From: Jeongeupia sp. HS-3
Lineage (GTDB): Bacteria > Pseudomonadota > Gammaproteobacteria > Burkholderiales > Chitinibacteraceae
NCBI RefSeq assembly: GCF_015140455.1
Contig: NZ_AP024094.1
Coordinates: 2,976,001-3,040,000 of the forward strand
Length of the DNA: 64,000 nucleotides
Direction: 5' to 3'
Shown: in pieces, positions 52,624 through 62,287 of the stretch
How positions within the stretch are numbered: position 1 is the first letter of the stretch
How the letters are laid out: each line of letters opens with the position of its first letter
The notes under the pieces: model-generated
Told to the model about the DNA's origin: nothing
Seen by the model: only the letters and a program-made list of their open reading frames with translations
Databases searched by the model: none
Position numbers and translations under genes: made by a program

Positions 52624-53549
52624 CAGCGAGCTCCTGTGTGTTGCAGTGTGCCAATCAGCGCGAGCATGCCGGGGCCCGCAAGCAGGATGAACAGCGCGGG
52701 CAGCATAAAGAGCACCATGACGCCGGTCATTTTGACCGAGAGATGGCCAATGATTTTTTTCAGGTTCATTCGTTGCTGTTCCAGCAAGCGTTCCCCGAAC
52801 TTGGCAAGCGGCTCTTCCGATGCGCCGCCATAACGCTCCAGGCGATCCAGCAATTGCGCGAGTGCGGAAAAATCAGGCGAATTGAAGATATCCGCCAAGG
52901 GCTCCAGTGAGTCTCGCCGGTCACGCCCGCCCTGATAGCGCTGATTGGCGAGCGCGATTTCCGGCGCAAGCACCGGCAGCACGATGGTGAATTCATTGGC
53001 GCATACAAGCAGAGATTGGCCCACGCTCATGCCGGAGCCCTGCATCATGCGTAACAGGTCGATAAAAAGCAGTAGCTCTTTATCGGCCATCTTTGCCCGG
53101 ATCGCCGCGCGCCAGTGTAATAAACGCCGCGGTAAGAGCATCCCGATGATGACCGCCAGGGCAATACCCGGAAGGCTGAATCTGGCTGGGAGGATTGGAA
53201 AAACCATGACCACGATGGCGAGCAGCAATGGCAAGCCAATACAAATCAAAACATAGTGGTAATAGTGTTTTTCATTGCTAAAGCCGGCAGCAACCAGCAG
53301 TTTGCGAGTGGGATGGGTGTGACGCACTGCTTGCGGGTCGTGGATGATGCGTTTGGTGAGATTGATCAGGCGTGAGCTGGGCGTAGACGCGGTCGCGGCA
53401 GACGATTGCGAGGGCACGACGGGCAAGCGGCGGAACAGGCGCTGTGTCGTTTGCTGGTTACGCATCCGATGGGTTGCGATGAGCAGGCCTGCAACAAGCA
53501 GTAACACGGCGGCCAAGAGTGACAGCAGGTTCAGCATGGTTTGCTCCAT
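52623..53549 (-). CDS. tadC: Tad inner-membrane protein TadC
   Basis: The 308-residue protein is a GspF-type membrane protein (T2SS F domain, PF00482). It has an N-terminal hydrophobic helix (LLSLLAAVLLLVAGLLIATHR), a segment LLIDLLRMMQGSGMSVGQSLLVCANE, and helices LIGHLSVKMTGVMVLFMLPALFILLAGPGMLAL at the end. TadC partners with TadB in the Tad platform. Overlaps of 1-2 bp with tadB and tadD show a tight operon. Confidence 0.92.
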   Translation of the reverse strand: MEQTMLNLLSLLAAVLLLVAGLLIATHRMRNQQTTQRLFRRLPVVPSQSSAATASTPSSRLINLTKRIIHDPQAVRHTHPTRKLLVAAGFSNEKHYYHYVLICIGLPLLLAIVVMVFPILPARFSLPGIALAVIIGMLLPRRLLHWRAAIRAKMADKELLLFIDLLRMMQGSGMSVGQSLLVCANEFTIVLPVLAPEIALANQRYQGGRDRRDSLEPLADIFNSPDFSALAQLLDRLERYGGASEEPLAKFGERLLEQQRMNLKKIIGHLSVKMTGVMVLFMLPALFILLAGPGMLALIGTLQHTGAR

Positions 53550-54436
53550 CAGACTTGCTTGGCCAGGCGATACAGCAGCACGGCCCCGATGACCTGCATG
53601 ATGAGGACGCCGGCGAGCATTTTTTGTCCGGTTGGGTCGCTGAAGAGAACGGCCATGTAATCGTGATTGATGATGCCCATGACGATACCAAGCGTAATGG
53701 GCATGCCACCGAGTACCCAGGCTGAAAGACGGACTTCCGAGGTGAGGGCGAGCAGTTCCTCGTGTGAGGCGTGTCGTGTTTGCAGAACGATGGCGATCCG
53801 GTTGATCAACTTCTCGGGTTGGCCGCCATAACGCACGGCAACGCGCATTGCCGTGGCCAACAGATCGAATTCGGCGATTTGATAAAGTTTGGCGTTTTGA
53901 TGCAGCGCGGTATCCAGCTCGACGCCGGCAGCGTGCATGCTCTGCGCCCTTTGCATCATGGCGCCGAGCGGCTGCGGTGTTTCAGCAATGAGCTTGCCGA
54001 AGCCTTGCGGCAAGCTCTGGCCGACCGAGGCCAATCGTGCCAGTCCCTCCAGAAACGCCGGTAACTGCCGCGTGGCGCGCTGGCGCTGCTTGATCGTGCG
54101 GATCCCCTGCAGGATCACCAGCAGGCCGATGCCCAGGACGAGCCCAGCAAGCCCGGCCGGTCCTTGCCAGACCAGTTGTGCCGCGAGCCCCAGGCACAGC
54201 GGCAATAACAGCCAGAATCGCCAGTGTGGCGGCAACTCGGCCTGCCGGGTTTGCCACCATAGTTGCCAGTGCGTCCGGGTGGCTTGCCTCAGTTCCAGGG
54301 GCTCATCGGCATAAGCGTGCGGGCTTTGGCGCGCGAGCCGGCTTGATAGCTGCCGTTCTCGGCGCCGGTATGCGCTCAGGCTGAGCGCGGCGGCGATCAG
54401 CATGAAAAAACTGAGCAGCAACAAGAGATTAAGCAT
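53549..54436 (-). CDS. tadB: Tad inner-membrane protein TadB
   Basis: The start at 54436 ([24 protein letters not shown]) follows the cpaF coding end; the frame is open further upstream as a shadow. The 295 residues have GspF-like helices (LLLPLCLGLAAQLVWQGPAGLAGLVLGIGLLVIL), FLEGLARLASVGQSLPQGFGKLIAETPQPLG and YGGQPEKLINRIAIVLQTRHASHEELLALTSEVRLSAWVLGG. TadB forms the platform with TadC. Confidence 0.92.
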   Translation of the reverse strand: MLNLLLLLSFFMLIAAALSLSAYRRRERQLSSRLARQSPHAYADEPLELRQATRTHWQLWWQTRQAELPPHWRFWLLLPLCLGLAAQLVWQGPAGLAGLVLGIGLLVILQGIRTIKQRQRATRQLPAFLEGLARLASVGQSLPQGFGKLIAETPQPLGAMMQRAQSMHAAGVELDTALHQNAKLYQIAEFDLLATAMRVAVRYGGQPEKLINRIAIVLQTRHASHEELLALTSEVRLSAWVLGGMPITLGIVMGIINHDYMAVLFSDPTGQKMLAGVLIMQVIGAVLLYRLAKQV

Positions 54437-55691
54437 GGGCGGTCTCCGGTTTCCAGCTCGCCAGCTTCTCGTGCTGCGCCACGGTTTCGGTACGTTCCCA
54501 GCTTGGGGTTGGCGACGAGGAAAAGCGGAACAGCTCTTGCAGCGCGACCATATCGCCATCCATACCGGTCACTTCGGTCACGCTCAACATGCGCCGGCTG
54601 CCATCGCTGAGACGGCCGACCTGCACGATGAGGTCAACGGCACTGGCAACCTGGCGGCGCAGGCTTAAATCGCTGCCGACAAACCCGGCAAAGCCGGCCA
54701 GCATCTCCAGCCGGTAGATGGCGTCGCGGGCGGAGCTGGCATGCAGCGTGCCCATCGAGCCGTCGTGGCCGGTACTCATCGCTTGCAGCATTTCCAGCAC
54801 CTCGGCACCGCGGACTTCGCCGACGACAACGCGATCGGGCCGCATGCGCAGGCTGTTGCGCACCAGATCGCGGATGGTGATTTGTCCGGCGCCTTCGTAA
54901 CCGCCGGGGCGGCTTTCCAGTTTGACCACGTGCGGGTGTTGCAGATCGAGTTCGGCGGTGTCCTCAACCGTGATGACGCGTTCACCCGGCGGGATGTAAT
55001 TGGATAACACATTGAGCATGGATGTTTTGCCGCTGCTGGTACCGCCGATCACCAGCAAATTGCAGCGCTGGCGAACCGCGTGGGCCAGGAAAGCCAGCAA
55101 CTGCGGCGAAAGTGCACCGACTTCGACCATGCGCTCGCCGGTATAGAAACCGCTATGGAATTTGCGGATCGACACCGCCGCCCCGTCGACGGCGAGTGGC
55201 GGAATCACCGCATTGAGTCGCCCGCCATTGGGCAAGCGGGCATCGACCATCGGGCTGGATTCGTCCAGCCGCCGGCCCAGCGGAGCCAGCAGCCGCCGCA
55301 AAAAACCGATGAGGTGATCGTTGTCGCGAAAATGGACGGGCTCGCGGGTGAGGACGCCTCGCCGCGAGACGATGATGTTGTGCGGACCATTGATGAGGAT
55401 GTCCTCGACGGCTTCTTCATTGAGCAGGTCCTCGATTGGCCCATACCCGACCAGTTCTTTCAGCAGCGCGTCGGCAATGGCGCTGATTTCGCGCTCGTTG
55501 ATGGCGATCTGGCTGTTGGCAATGAATATGCCGACCTCGTAGCGGATAAGGCGAGCCAGGCGTTCACGCGGCATATCGCTAAAGTTTCCGCCCAGCTCGG
55601 TAATGCGGTCGATCAGGTAATCATGCGCCGCACGCTGGATGCGCTCGAATTCGGGACTACCCAAAAAGCCGTTGTCGGGCAGCGGGCTCAT
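54429..55691 (-). CDS. tadA: Tad/Cpa secretion ATPase CpaF (TadA)
   Basis: The 420-residue protein has the VirB11/PulE-type ATPase core: Walker [45 protein letters not shown], and Walker [38 protein letters not shown]-terminal segments include [26 protein letters not shown] and [11 protein letters not shown]. It powers pilin assembly. Overlapping genes on both sides support one operon. Confidence 0.95.
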   Translation of the reverse strand: MSPLPDNGFLGSPEFERIQRAAHDYLIDRITELGGNFSDMPRERLARLIRYEVGIFIANSQIAINEREISAIADALLKELVGYGPIEDLLNEEAVEDILINGPHNIIVSRRGVLTREPVHFRDNDHLIGFLRRLLAPLGRRLDESSPMVDARLPNGGRLNAVIPPLAVDGAAVSIRKFHSGFYTGERMVEVGALSPQLLAFLAHAVRQRCNLLVIGGTSSGKTSMLNVLSNYIPPGERVITVEDTAELDLQHPHVVKLESRPGGYEGAGQITIRDLVRNSLRMRPDRVVVGEVRGAEVLEMLQAMSTGHDGSMGTLHASSARDAIYRLEMLAGFAGFVGSDLSLRRQVASAVDLIVQVGRLSDGSRRMLSVTEVTGMDGDMVALQELFRFSSSPTPSWERTETVAQHEKLASWKPETAHA

Positions 55692-56917
55692 ACCGCATCG
55701 CTACGCACGAAGAGCCGCGATAAACGCCGGCCAAGCGTGTCTTCTGTGGTCGCGGGAACCTTGATGTCGATGGCTTCAAGTACCTTGAGGGCGAGTGCAT
55801 CAACGGCCCGTGCCCAGTGGTTTTTCGCGGGAAGCAACTGGCCCAGACTTTGGGCGTCATTGAGGCCGGAGGCATCGTGAGGCAAGGTTGCCAGTACCGG
55901 AATCCCAAGCCGTTGCCCGATATGACTGGCACTGACGGCGCGCTCGTCCACGTGGCGGTTGATTACGGCATGCCAGGCCGTGGTTTTGATGCCGGTGGTT
56001 TCCAGCTGGCTCAGATAATCCAGGCTGGCTTTCAGGCTACTGATGCCTTGCTCGCACACCAGCAGCACCAGGTCGGCGTTGCGGATCAGGTGCTGCGCCA
56101 GCAGCGGATCGGGTGAACCACCCAAATCGACGACGACCGTACCGAAGTGCGAGCGCAGGATCCGGAACAAGCGCAAGGCGTCGGTTGCGGCGATATCGGC
56201 GCGGTCGAGCGCCGAGATGGGCAGCGGCAGCACCGCAAGGCCGTGTTCATGGCGGGCAAATGCCGTTTTCAGCATGACCTGGTCGAAACGGGCGATATTC
56301 AGGATCGCACCGAGCATATTCAGTTCGGGCTCAAGCCCCAGGTAGAGGCTGCAATCGCGTACCGGCCCGCCGCAATCCATCAGCAGAATCTCCTGCTCGC
56401 CCAGATGAGCCTTGATCCGCAGCGCCAACTGGGTGCTGATGCTGCTGGTGCCCACGCCTTGTTTGGCTCCAATGAGCGCAATCATCGGGCCACCACCGCG
56501 ACGTGGTTGTTCGTCATGGGTGCGCAGCGTTTCGCTGACGATGGTTGTTGCCGATTCGAGGTTGTCCATGTCGACGAACTCGGCCACGCCGGCCTGTAAG
56601 GCCGCGTGGAGCGCCGCTTCACCGGGATGGCCGACCCCGATCCGCGCCAATGTCGGATAGATTTCGGCCAGTTGTCTGGCGGCCTGATGCGAGGCGCCGT
56701 GTGCGGTGTTGTCCAGCACCAAAAACACCGCATCCGGCCCGAGCAGGCCAACCTCGCGAATCAGGTCCTCGACGTTGCCGGCGCGGCCAATGACCACGCC
56801 GAGTGAAGCCAGTGCCTGATCCAGCCGCTCGGCGAGCAGCGTGTCGGCGGAGTACAAAATGAAGGTGTGCGCGCCAGCCGCAGCCTGGATCCGCTCTGGA
56901 TGTTGGGCAATGTTCAT
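55688..56917 (-). CDS. tadZ: Tad pilus localisation protein CpaE (TadZ)
   Basis: The 409-residue protein has an atypical N-terminal receiver-like region (SADTLLAERLDQALASLGVVIG; GLLGPDAVFLVLDNTAHG). A MinD/ParA-like ATPase follows with a deviant Walker A (LIGAKQGVGTSSISTQLALRI), VLLMDCGGPVRDCSLYLGL and VVVDLGGSPDPLLAQHLIRNADLVLLVCEQGISSLKAS. TadZ places the pilus apparatus at the cell pole in known systems. It overlaps the secretin gene by 4 bp. Confidence 0.88.
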   Translation of the reverse strand: MNIAQHPERIQAAAGAHTFILYSADTLLAERLDQALASLGVVIGRAGNVEDLIREVGLLGPDAVFLVLDNTAHGASHQAARQLAEIYPTLARIGVGHPGEAALHAALQAGVAEFVDMDNLESATTIVSETLRTHDEQPRRGGGPMIALIGAKQGVGTSSISTQLALRIKAHLGEQEILLMDCGGPVRDCSLYLGLEPELNMLGAILNIARFDQVMLKTAFARHEHGLAVLPLPISALDRADIAATDALRLFRILRSHFGTVVVDLGGSPDPLLAQHLIRNADLVLLVCEQGISSLKASLDYLSQLETTGIKTTAWHAVINRHVDERAVSASHIGQRLGIPVLATLPHDASGLNDAQSLGQLLPAKNHWARAVDALALKVLEAIDIKVPATTEDTLGRRLSRLFVRSDAV

Positions 56918-58182
56918 TCTGAGAACCCCGTCAGTTTCCGGTCTTTACCCAAGCCGACAAGCCAGAGTTTCCAGATCGATTCATCAATGCGGCTGCCTTC
57001 ACCCGGTAAGCCCGGTTTGGGCGCATTTTTTGCCATTGGGGAAACAATGTGGGGTGTAACGACAATCATCAATTCACGGTCTTCGCGTTCATCCTCGACG
57101 CGCTTGAAAAAGGCACCAAGAATCGGCAAATCGCCCAGCCCCGGCACCTTGTCGATATTTTTCCTGAGGTTGCGCGAAACCAGTCCACCAATCACGAAGC
57201 TTTCGCCATCGCCCAATTCAACCGTGGTTTCGGCGCGCCGCGTCACCACCGATGGCACCGCCGTGCCGTTGAGCAAAATGGCGCGGTTGTAATCGAGCTC
57301 GCTGGCTTCGGGCGCTACCTTGAGCGCGATTCGCTGCTTGTTGATGATGGTTGGCGAAATAGCGAGACCGATACCGAATTTTTTCCATTCGATCGATACC
57401 GAGCCCAAGGTTTGCGCCACCGGAATCGGCAATTCGCCACCGGCCAGAAACGTGGCGGTCTGGCCTGACAGGGCGACAAGGCTGGGCTCGGCGAGGACTT
57501 GAACATAACCGTTGGATTCAAGCAGGCTGAGTGCGCCGGTGATATCCCACGCCGAAGTGATGCGCCGTGCGAAAAGATTGAAGGCGGAGGCGATGGGATT
57601 GGCGAGATCGGTCGCACCCGGCACCAGCGAGCCGAAGGTGAATGCACTACCGTTATGCTTCACCAATAGATTGAGGCCGGCTTGCGCCAAGGTGTTGCGG
57701 GAAAACTCAACGACTCGAATGTCGACTTGTACCGTGCCGCCGGTATTCAGGACGGTTCTGTCGTCCACCTCTTTGCCAAGCGCTCCGACAAACTGCGAGT
57801 GCTGTGCGACATCGGCGATTTTTCCGTCGAGGATCTGCCGGCTGCCGTTGCTGTGCCAATCAACGCCCGGCGCGGGCTCAAGTGTGGCTCTGGCATTAAC
57901 CTGCACCTGGATCCGCGTCGGCGCGGTCTGCCCTTGTTGCCAAAGCAGAACGGTGGTTCGGCCTGGCTTTCGCCCCTCTACCAACAAGGCGTCACGCTGT
58001 TTTGGCATATGCACATCGGCGATGCCCGGGTCGGCAACGGCGACACGAACCAGCTTCTGCATGGGCACCGCCTGCATGTCGCCAACCTGCACCTTGAGCG
58101 TTTCCGCTTGTGAATGGGCATAGGCAACGGTGCTCAAGAGCGCAAAGCCATAGGCCGCGAGATGACTATTGGCCTTTGCCAC
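56914..58182 (-). CDS. rcpA: Tad outer-membrane secretin CpaC (RcpA)
   Basis: The 422-residue protein has a signal peptide (AAYGFALLSTVAYAHSQ), an N-terminal pilus-secretin domain (RVAVADPGIADVHMPKQRDALLVEGRKPGRTTVLLW) and a secretin core with VVEFSRNTLAQAGLNLLV, LAEPSLVALSGQTATFLAGGELPIPVAQ and RLSVDLDP-like IALKVAPEASELDYNR, then VVTRRAETTVELGDGESFVIGGL. It forms the outer-membrane channel. It overlaps cpaB by 17 bp. Confidence 0.92.
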   Translation of the reverse strand: MAKANSHLAAYGFALLSTVAYAHSQAETLKVQVGDMQAVPMQKLVRVAVADPGIADVHMPKQRDALLVEGRKPGRTTVLLWQQGQTAPTRIQVQVNARATLEPAPGVDWHSNGSRQILDGKIADVAQHSQFVGALGKEVDDRTVLNTGGTVQVDIRVVEFSRNTLAQAGLNLLVKHNGSAFTFGSLVPGATDLANPIASAFNLFARRITSAWDITGALSLLESNGYVQVLAEPSLVALSGQTATFLAGGELPIPVAQTLGSVSIEWKKFGIGLAISPTIINKQRIALKVAPEASELDYNRAILLNGTAVPSVVTRRAETTVELGDGESFVIGGLVSRNLRKNIDKVPGLGDLPILGAFFKRVEDEREDRELMIVVTPHIVSPMAKNAPKPGLPGEGSRIDESIWKLWLVGLGKDRKLTGFSE

Positions 58183-59062
58183 GAATCACCTCCACACCGG
58201 ATTCATTAGATACATTGGCGACCCTTGCCGGGCCGGATTCCGGCGTGCGAGGGGGCGGCGGCGCGGCGGTTGCGATCTGCTGCACGGCAGCGGGCATGGG
58301 CTGCGATCTGGCGGCGAGCGTCGCAGCCCGTGGCGCTTGGCCGGTCAACTCTGCAACGGTGCGGTTGGCGATGGCATGGTTCTGCGCGGCAGGCGAGCGC
58401 AAAACCAGCGTGAGTTGCCCGCTTTGTTGAGCAAGCACCACATCGGCGACCCGCTCATTCGGAACGGCCAAGACTGCGGAGCGCGCCTTGTCGTTCGTTT
58501 CGGCCGGTGCACCGGGGACGGCGGCGCCTTCCCGCTTGGCGCCGATGGCACTGCCTCCCAGCGCCAGTACACGCACATCCGCGAGCAGACGAATGGCCTC
58601 GCTTTGCATCACCTCTTGGCCGTCCTTGCGAACCGTGAAGAAGACATCGACGTGATCGCCCGGCTGCAGGTGATTGCCCACGGCCTTGATTTCATCGATG
58701 GCCATCGCCATGGCTCTTTCATCGGGGGCGACCAGGGCGGCAAAATTCGGGGTAGAGAAATCGGCTTCGGTGAGCACGCTGCCCGCGGGAATGGCCCGCA
58801 CCGGCAGACGGCCGACCGCGGCTTGGGCATTGGCCAACCCCCCCGCGACCGGCGCGGCTTGCTGTGTGCTTTGCAGCTGTATCAGCGTGACCGGTTGATC
58901 CGGCGTGAGATTGGCACTTGCTTTTACGGCCGGGTATTGCGGCGCGATGGCCATTGGCGCGGCTTTGCTTGCGCCAGCCCAGCGGGCGCCGAGCGTGAAG
59001 GCGAGCAGGGCCAAGCCCGTTACGCCAAGGGCGTAGGCTGTGCGTTTGAGTCTGATCGACAT
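58166..59062 (-). CDS. rcpC: Tad pilus protein CpaB (RcpC)
   Basis: The 298-residue protein begins with a membrane anchor (AYALGVTGLALLAFTLGARWAG) and carries an SAF domain: GRLPVRAIPAGSVLTEADFS, RAMAMAIDEIKAVGNHLQPGDHVDVFFTV. RcpC/CpaB works with the secretin in the periplasm. The C-terminal 60 residues are Ala/Pro-rich (QPMPAAVQQIATAAPPPPRTPES). The order rcpC-rcpA is as in other tad loci. Confidence 0.9.
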   Translation of the reverse strand: MSIRLKRTAYALGVTGLALLAFTLGARWAGASKAAPMAIAPQYPAVKASANLTPDQPVTLIQLQSTQQAAPVAGGLANAQAAVGRLPVRAIPAGSVLTEADFSTPNFAALVAPDERAMAMAIDEIKAVGNHLQPGDHVDVFFTVRKDGQEVMQSEAIRLLADVRVLALGGSAIGAKREGAAVPGAPAETNDKARSAVLAVPNERVADVVLAQQSGQLTLVLRSPAAQNHAIANRTVAELTGQAPRAATLAARSQPMPAAVQQIATAAPPPPRTPESGPARVANVSNESGVEVIRGKGQ

Positions 59063-59105
59063 GGCTGGCTCTTTGGGGCGGGTTTATTGATTTATTTGTT
59101 TGTGT

Positions 59106-59540
59106 TTATTGATCTATCAATACCGAAGCTTTGCTTTCAAATTTGCCCGGGAACGGCAGGCCCAACAGTGATGGCAATACCGATTTCGGATTTGCAACTG
59201 AAACGGATACGGTAATGGTGCATGGCGCGATGTATGTGCAGGTGCTGCTGTTCTTGTCGCTGATTGCATCAATGGCGATTGCATTTTTCTGGCCGGGTGG
59301 TAAAACGGCCACGGCCTCTGTGGCAACCTGTTTGGCAATCTGCTCGCGCGTGTTTGGCGACGCAACATAACGCATGGCCGCGCGCGCGCCTTCTTCCGCT
59401 GCAAAGGTCATGTGTTGTTTCATGATGAAGAAAACAATGTAAACCGACAGGCCGTAAAACAGCATCAAGAGAGGCAGCAGCAGCAAGGCGAATTCGATTG
59501 CCGCTGCGCCAGCTTGTTTTCGATTTATCAGCCTTCGCAT
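59106..59540 (-). CDS. tadE: Pseudopilin-like TadE
   Basis: AAGGAA precedes the ATG at 59540. The 144-residue protein has a TadE-like hydrophobic segment (AGAAAIEFALLLLPLLMLFYGLSVYIVFFIMKQ) with a Gly-Ala-Ala-x-Glu prepilin-peptidase-type site. A Cys pair appears in SSTCTYIAPCTITVSV. TadE proteins are processed like pilins and belong to the pilus. It sits between flp and rcpC. Confidence 0.88.
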   Translation of the reverse strand: MRRLINRKQAGAAAIEFALLLLPLLMLFYGLSVYIVFFIMKQHMTFAAEEGARAAMRYVASPNTREQIAKQVATEAVAVLPPGQKNAIAIDAISDKNSSTCTYIAPCTITVSVSVANPKSVLPSLLGLPFPGKFESKASVLIDQ

Positions 59541-59659
59541 CGGATATTCCTTGACGGGAAACGATGGCGTTATTTGCAAGGGCATCACCAGCCATTTGTC
59601 TTTGAAACAACCCGCGGTGTTTCAGCCGTCCTCGGTCGAGCGATGGTTATGGGACTGCG

Positions 59660-59827
59660 TTATGCGTTAATCAGCGCGGTTCTAATGTTGGTGAAAATGG
59701 TGCTGATTTGCCCGCCGAGCGCCTCTGCGGTAACTGCAATCACTACAGCAATCAAGGCCGCGACCAGGGCGTACTCGATCGCGGTGGCGCCGCGTTGCCG
59801 TTTGGGTAGTGCGATGGGGAGTTTCAT
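59660..59827 (-). CDS. flp: Flp-type pilin
   Basis: AAAGGAG precedes the ATG at 59827. The 55-residue pilin has a basic leader (KLPIALPKRQRG) and mature part ATAIEYALVAALIAVVIAVTAEALG, the Flp cleavage and hydrophobic signature with the essential Glu at position 5 of the mature protein. It is the major subunit of the Tad pilus and the first gene of the operon. No prepilin peptidase gene (CpaA/TadV) lies in this window. Confidence 0.95.
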   Translation of the reverse strand: MKLPIALPKRQRGATAIEYALVAALIAVVIAVTAEALGGQISTIFTNIRTALINA

Positions 59828-59883
59828 GTGTGTTCTCCTTTCCTTGGCTGCTTGACTACTGACCAATCAATTTCTTTCAGGGT

Positions 59884-59903
59884 CAGCTTAGTTCGCAGCT
59901 TAG
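59884..59903. promoter_or_regulatory. Direct repeat CAGCTTAG in the upstream region of the tad operon
   Basis: CAGCTTAG appears twice with 4 bp between (59884-59891, 59896-59903), 57 bp upstream of the flp start codon (leftward transcription). The period of 12 bp and position suggest a regulator site. No consensus is known to me. Confidence 0.45.
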
Positions 59904-59973
59904 GAAGGGAACTTCAGTAAGTTTTTGTTTGCTGACGAACGGTGGCGTCGCAGCAAACTGGCGGACATCTGGC

Positions 59974-61146
59974 CTAGATGTCGTAGTTCTGGCCGATTTC
60001 CGGTGCCGAGTTACCGCTGGTCAAGGAGGACGCCAGGGCGGCGTGCCCGGCCAGATTATTGAGGCTGTATGTAATCTGTCTGTTTTCCTGCCGGATGGCG
60101 CGGGCGATGGCTTGGTGGAAGCCGGGGTGGCGCAGCCAGTGGGCCGACTGCGTCAGCACCGGGCTGAAGCCGCGCGCCATTTTGTGCTCGCCCTGCGCGC
60201 CGCCTTCGAATACCGCCAGATCGGTTTCGAGCGCGAATTCGATGCCTTGGTAGTAGCACAACTCGAAGTGCAGTGCCGGGATGAAACCGGCTTCGTCCCA
60301 TTGCGCACCCCAGTAGCGGCCGTAGAGCCGGTCCCGATCGATGAGATCAAGCGCGGCGGCGATCGGTTTGCCATTGCGATAGGCGAGGATCAGCAGGCAG
60401 GAATCCGGCAGGGCTTGCCAGAGCCGCAGGAAGAAATCGAGGCTCAGGTAGGGGGTGCTTTGGTGCTCGTGGTAGGTGTTGGTGTAGCAGGCGTGAAAAA
60501 AGCGCCAGTCCGCCCCGGTGATGGCGGCGCCGCGCTTGCGCTCGATGTCGACCCCGGCGTCGCTGACCTTGCGCCGTTCCTGGCGGATTTTCTTGCGCTT
60601 GCTCGCCTTGAGCGCATCGAGAAAATCATCAAAATCACGCCAGCCGCCCTGCTTGTGCCAGTGAAACTGGATTTGCCTGCGCAGGAAAAATCCGGCGGCT
60701 TCCAGTGCATCGCCCTCGGCTTCATTGTGGAACAGCACATGTGCCGAGCCGGCATCGAGTGATTCGGTGGCGGCTTTCAGGCCGTGTGCCAGTTGCAGCC
60801 GCTGCTGCGCATCGGCCGCCAGCAGGCGCGGGCCGGGCACCGGGGTGAACGGCACCGCAGCGACCAGCTTGGGGTAATAGTCGAGACTATGCTGCTGGTA
60901 GGCCCGCGCCCACGACCAGTCGAAGACGTATTCGCCGAACGAGTGCGATTTCAGATAGAGCGGCATCGCCGCGCTCAGGCCATCGACGGCAAGGTGGCAC
61001 GGTTGCCAGCCCCGGTTGGCGGCGACGCTGCCGCTTTGCTCCAGCGCATTGAGAAAAGCGTGCTGCAGCACCGTTTGCTCGCCGGCCAGCGCATTCCATT
61101 GCATCGGGTCGAGAGCATCGATGCGCGAGTGAAGCTGGATGTCCAT
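59974..61146 (-). CDS. FemAB-like N-acyltransferase family protein (DUF482)
   Basis: The 390-residue protein starts at 61146 (MDIQLHSRIDALDPMQWNAL) with the DUF482/PF04339 pattern: QTVLQHAFLNALEQSGSV, PLYLKSHSFGEYVFDWSWARAYQ, SKRKKIRQERRKVSDAGVDIERKRG, and FARDYYELGYYQGIEFAL-like HFELCYYQGIEFALETDLAVFEGGAQGEHKMARGF. Such proteins belong to the GNAT/FemAB-like acyltransferases and are predicted to modify a cell-envelope component. The substrate is unknown. It reads away from the tad locus. Confidence 0.87.
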   Translation of the reverse strand: MDIQLHSRIDALDPMQWNALAGEQTVLQHAFLNALEQSGSVAANRGWQPCHLAVDGLSAAMPLYLKSHSFGEYVFDWSWARAYQQHSLDYYPKLVAAVPFTPVPGPRLLAADAQQRLQLAHGLKAATESLDAGSAHVLFHNEAEGDALEAAGFFLRRQIQFHWHKQGGWRDFDDFLDALKASKRKKIRQERRKVSDAGVDIERKRGAAITGADWRFFHACYTNTYHEHQSTPYLSLDFFLRLWQALPDSCLLILAYRNGKPIAAALDLIDRDRLYGRYWGAQWDEAGFIPALHFELCYYQGIEFALETDLAVFEGGAQGEHKMARGFSPVLTQSAHWLRHPGFHQAIARAIRQENRQITYSLNNLAGHAALASSLTSGNSAPEIGQNYDI

Positions 61147-61248
61147 TGCCGGTCCCGTATGCGTTATGACTAGGGTAAGGCCCAAGCGACAAGCGCGGCA
61201 AGGCGGGGTAGAACTGGGCGGTTAAACCGGCGACGTGGGAGCCGCACA

Positions 61249-62286
61249 ATGAAAAAACAATTACAAGTGGGGCTGATCGGCTATGGCTATGTCGGCAAGA
61301 CCTTCCATGCGCCGCTGATTGCCGCGACGCCGGGGTTAAAGCTGGCCGCGATTGCGTCGAGCCGGCCGCTGGTGGTGAACGCCGATTGGCCGGAGGTCGA
61401 TGTCGAGCCCGATGCCGAGGCGTTGATCGCCCGGCGTGATCTGGATCTGATCGTGATCGCGACGCCAAACGACAGTCATGCTGCGCTGGCGCGTGCGGCG
61501 CTGCTGGCCGGTCACCATGTCGTGGTCGACAAGCCGTTCACGCTGACGGTGGCCGAGGCCGAAGGGCTGGCGGCGTTGGCGCAGGAAACCGGTCGGCGGC
61601 TGTCGGTGTTCCACAACAGCCGCTGGCATGCCGATTTCATCGCCGTGCGCGCGGCGCTGGCGGCGGGGCGCATCGGCGAGGTCAAACAGTTCGAAAGCCG
61701 GATCGACCGTTTCCGGCCCGTGGTGCGGCCACGCTGGCGCGAGTCGGCGCAGCCCGGCGCCGGGCTGTGGTACGACTTCGGGCCGCATCTGGTCGATCAG
61801 GCGCTGCAGCTCTTCGGCATGCCGCAAACCGTCTGGGCCGATCTGGCCTTGCGGCGCGAGGGGGCGCAGTCGGATGACGATGTGCACGTGGTGCTCGGCT
61901 ATCGCGATCTGCGCGTGGTGCTGGGCGCGAGCAATCTGGCGGTCGGTGGCAGCCACCGCTTTCTGGTGCATGGCAGCAGCGGTAGTCTGGTTGTGGACGG
62001 TGTCGACAGTCAGGCCGAACAGCTCAGGGCAGGGGTGCGGCCGGGTCATCCGGCATGGGCATTCGATGCGCGGCAATTGACCATCTACACCGAGATCGAT
62101 GGTGAAACGCGGTTACAGCACGTCGATCTGCCGCGCGGTGAATACACCGCCTACTACGCCGGCATGCGCGACGCGATGCTCGGCGTTGGCCCGAACCCGG
62201 TGATGCCGTCCGATGCGGTCGCGGTGATGCGGGTGATCGAGGCCGGCATCGCCAGCGCGCAAAGCGGCCGGCGCGTCAGCCTCTGA
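61249..62286 (+). CDS. Gfo/Idh/MocA-family oxidoreductase
   Basis: The 345-residue protein has a Rossmann N-terminus (VGLIGYGYVGKTFHAPLIAAT), the family signature VVDKPFTLTVAEAEGL with catalytic Lys, and a C-terminal substrate domain containing FESRIDRFRPVVRPRWRES, LWYDFGPHLVDQAL. This resembles the YdgJ/YhhX branch. It reduces or oxidises sugar-like compounds with NAD(P). Its 3' end is followed by palindromic repeat copy C. Confidence 0.9.
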   Translation: MKKQLQVGLIGYGYVGKTFHAPLIAATPGLKLAAIASSRPLVVNADWPEVDVEPDAEALIARRDLDLIVIATPNDSHAALARAALLAGHHVVVDKPFTLTVAEAEGLAALAQETGRRLSVFHNSRWHADFIAVRAALAAGRIGEVKQFESRIDRFRPVVRPRWRESAQPGAGLWYDFGPHLVDQALQLFGMPQTVWADLALRREGAQSDDDVHVVLGYRDLRVVLGASNLAVGGSHRFLVHGSSGSLVVDGVDSQAEQLRAGVRPGHPAWAFDARQLTIYTEIDGETRLQHVDLPRGEYTAYYAGMRDAMLGVGPNPVMPSDAVAVMRVIEAGIASAQSGRRVSL

Positions 62287-62287
62287 A

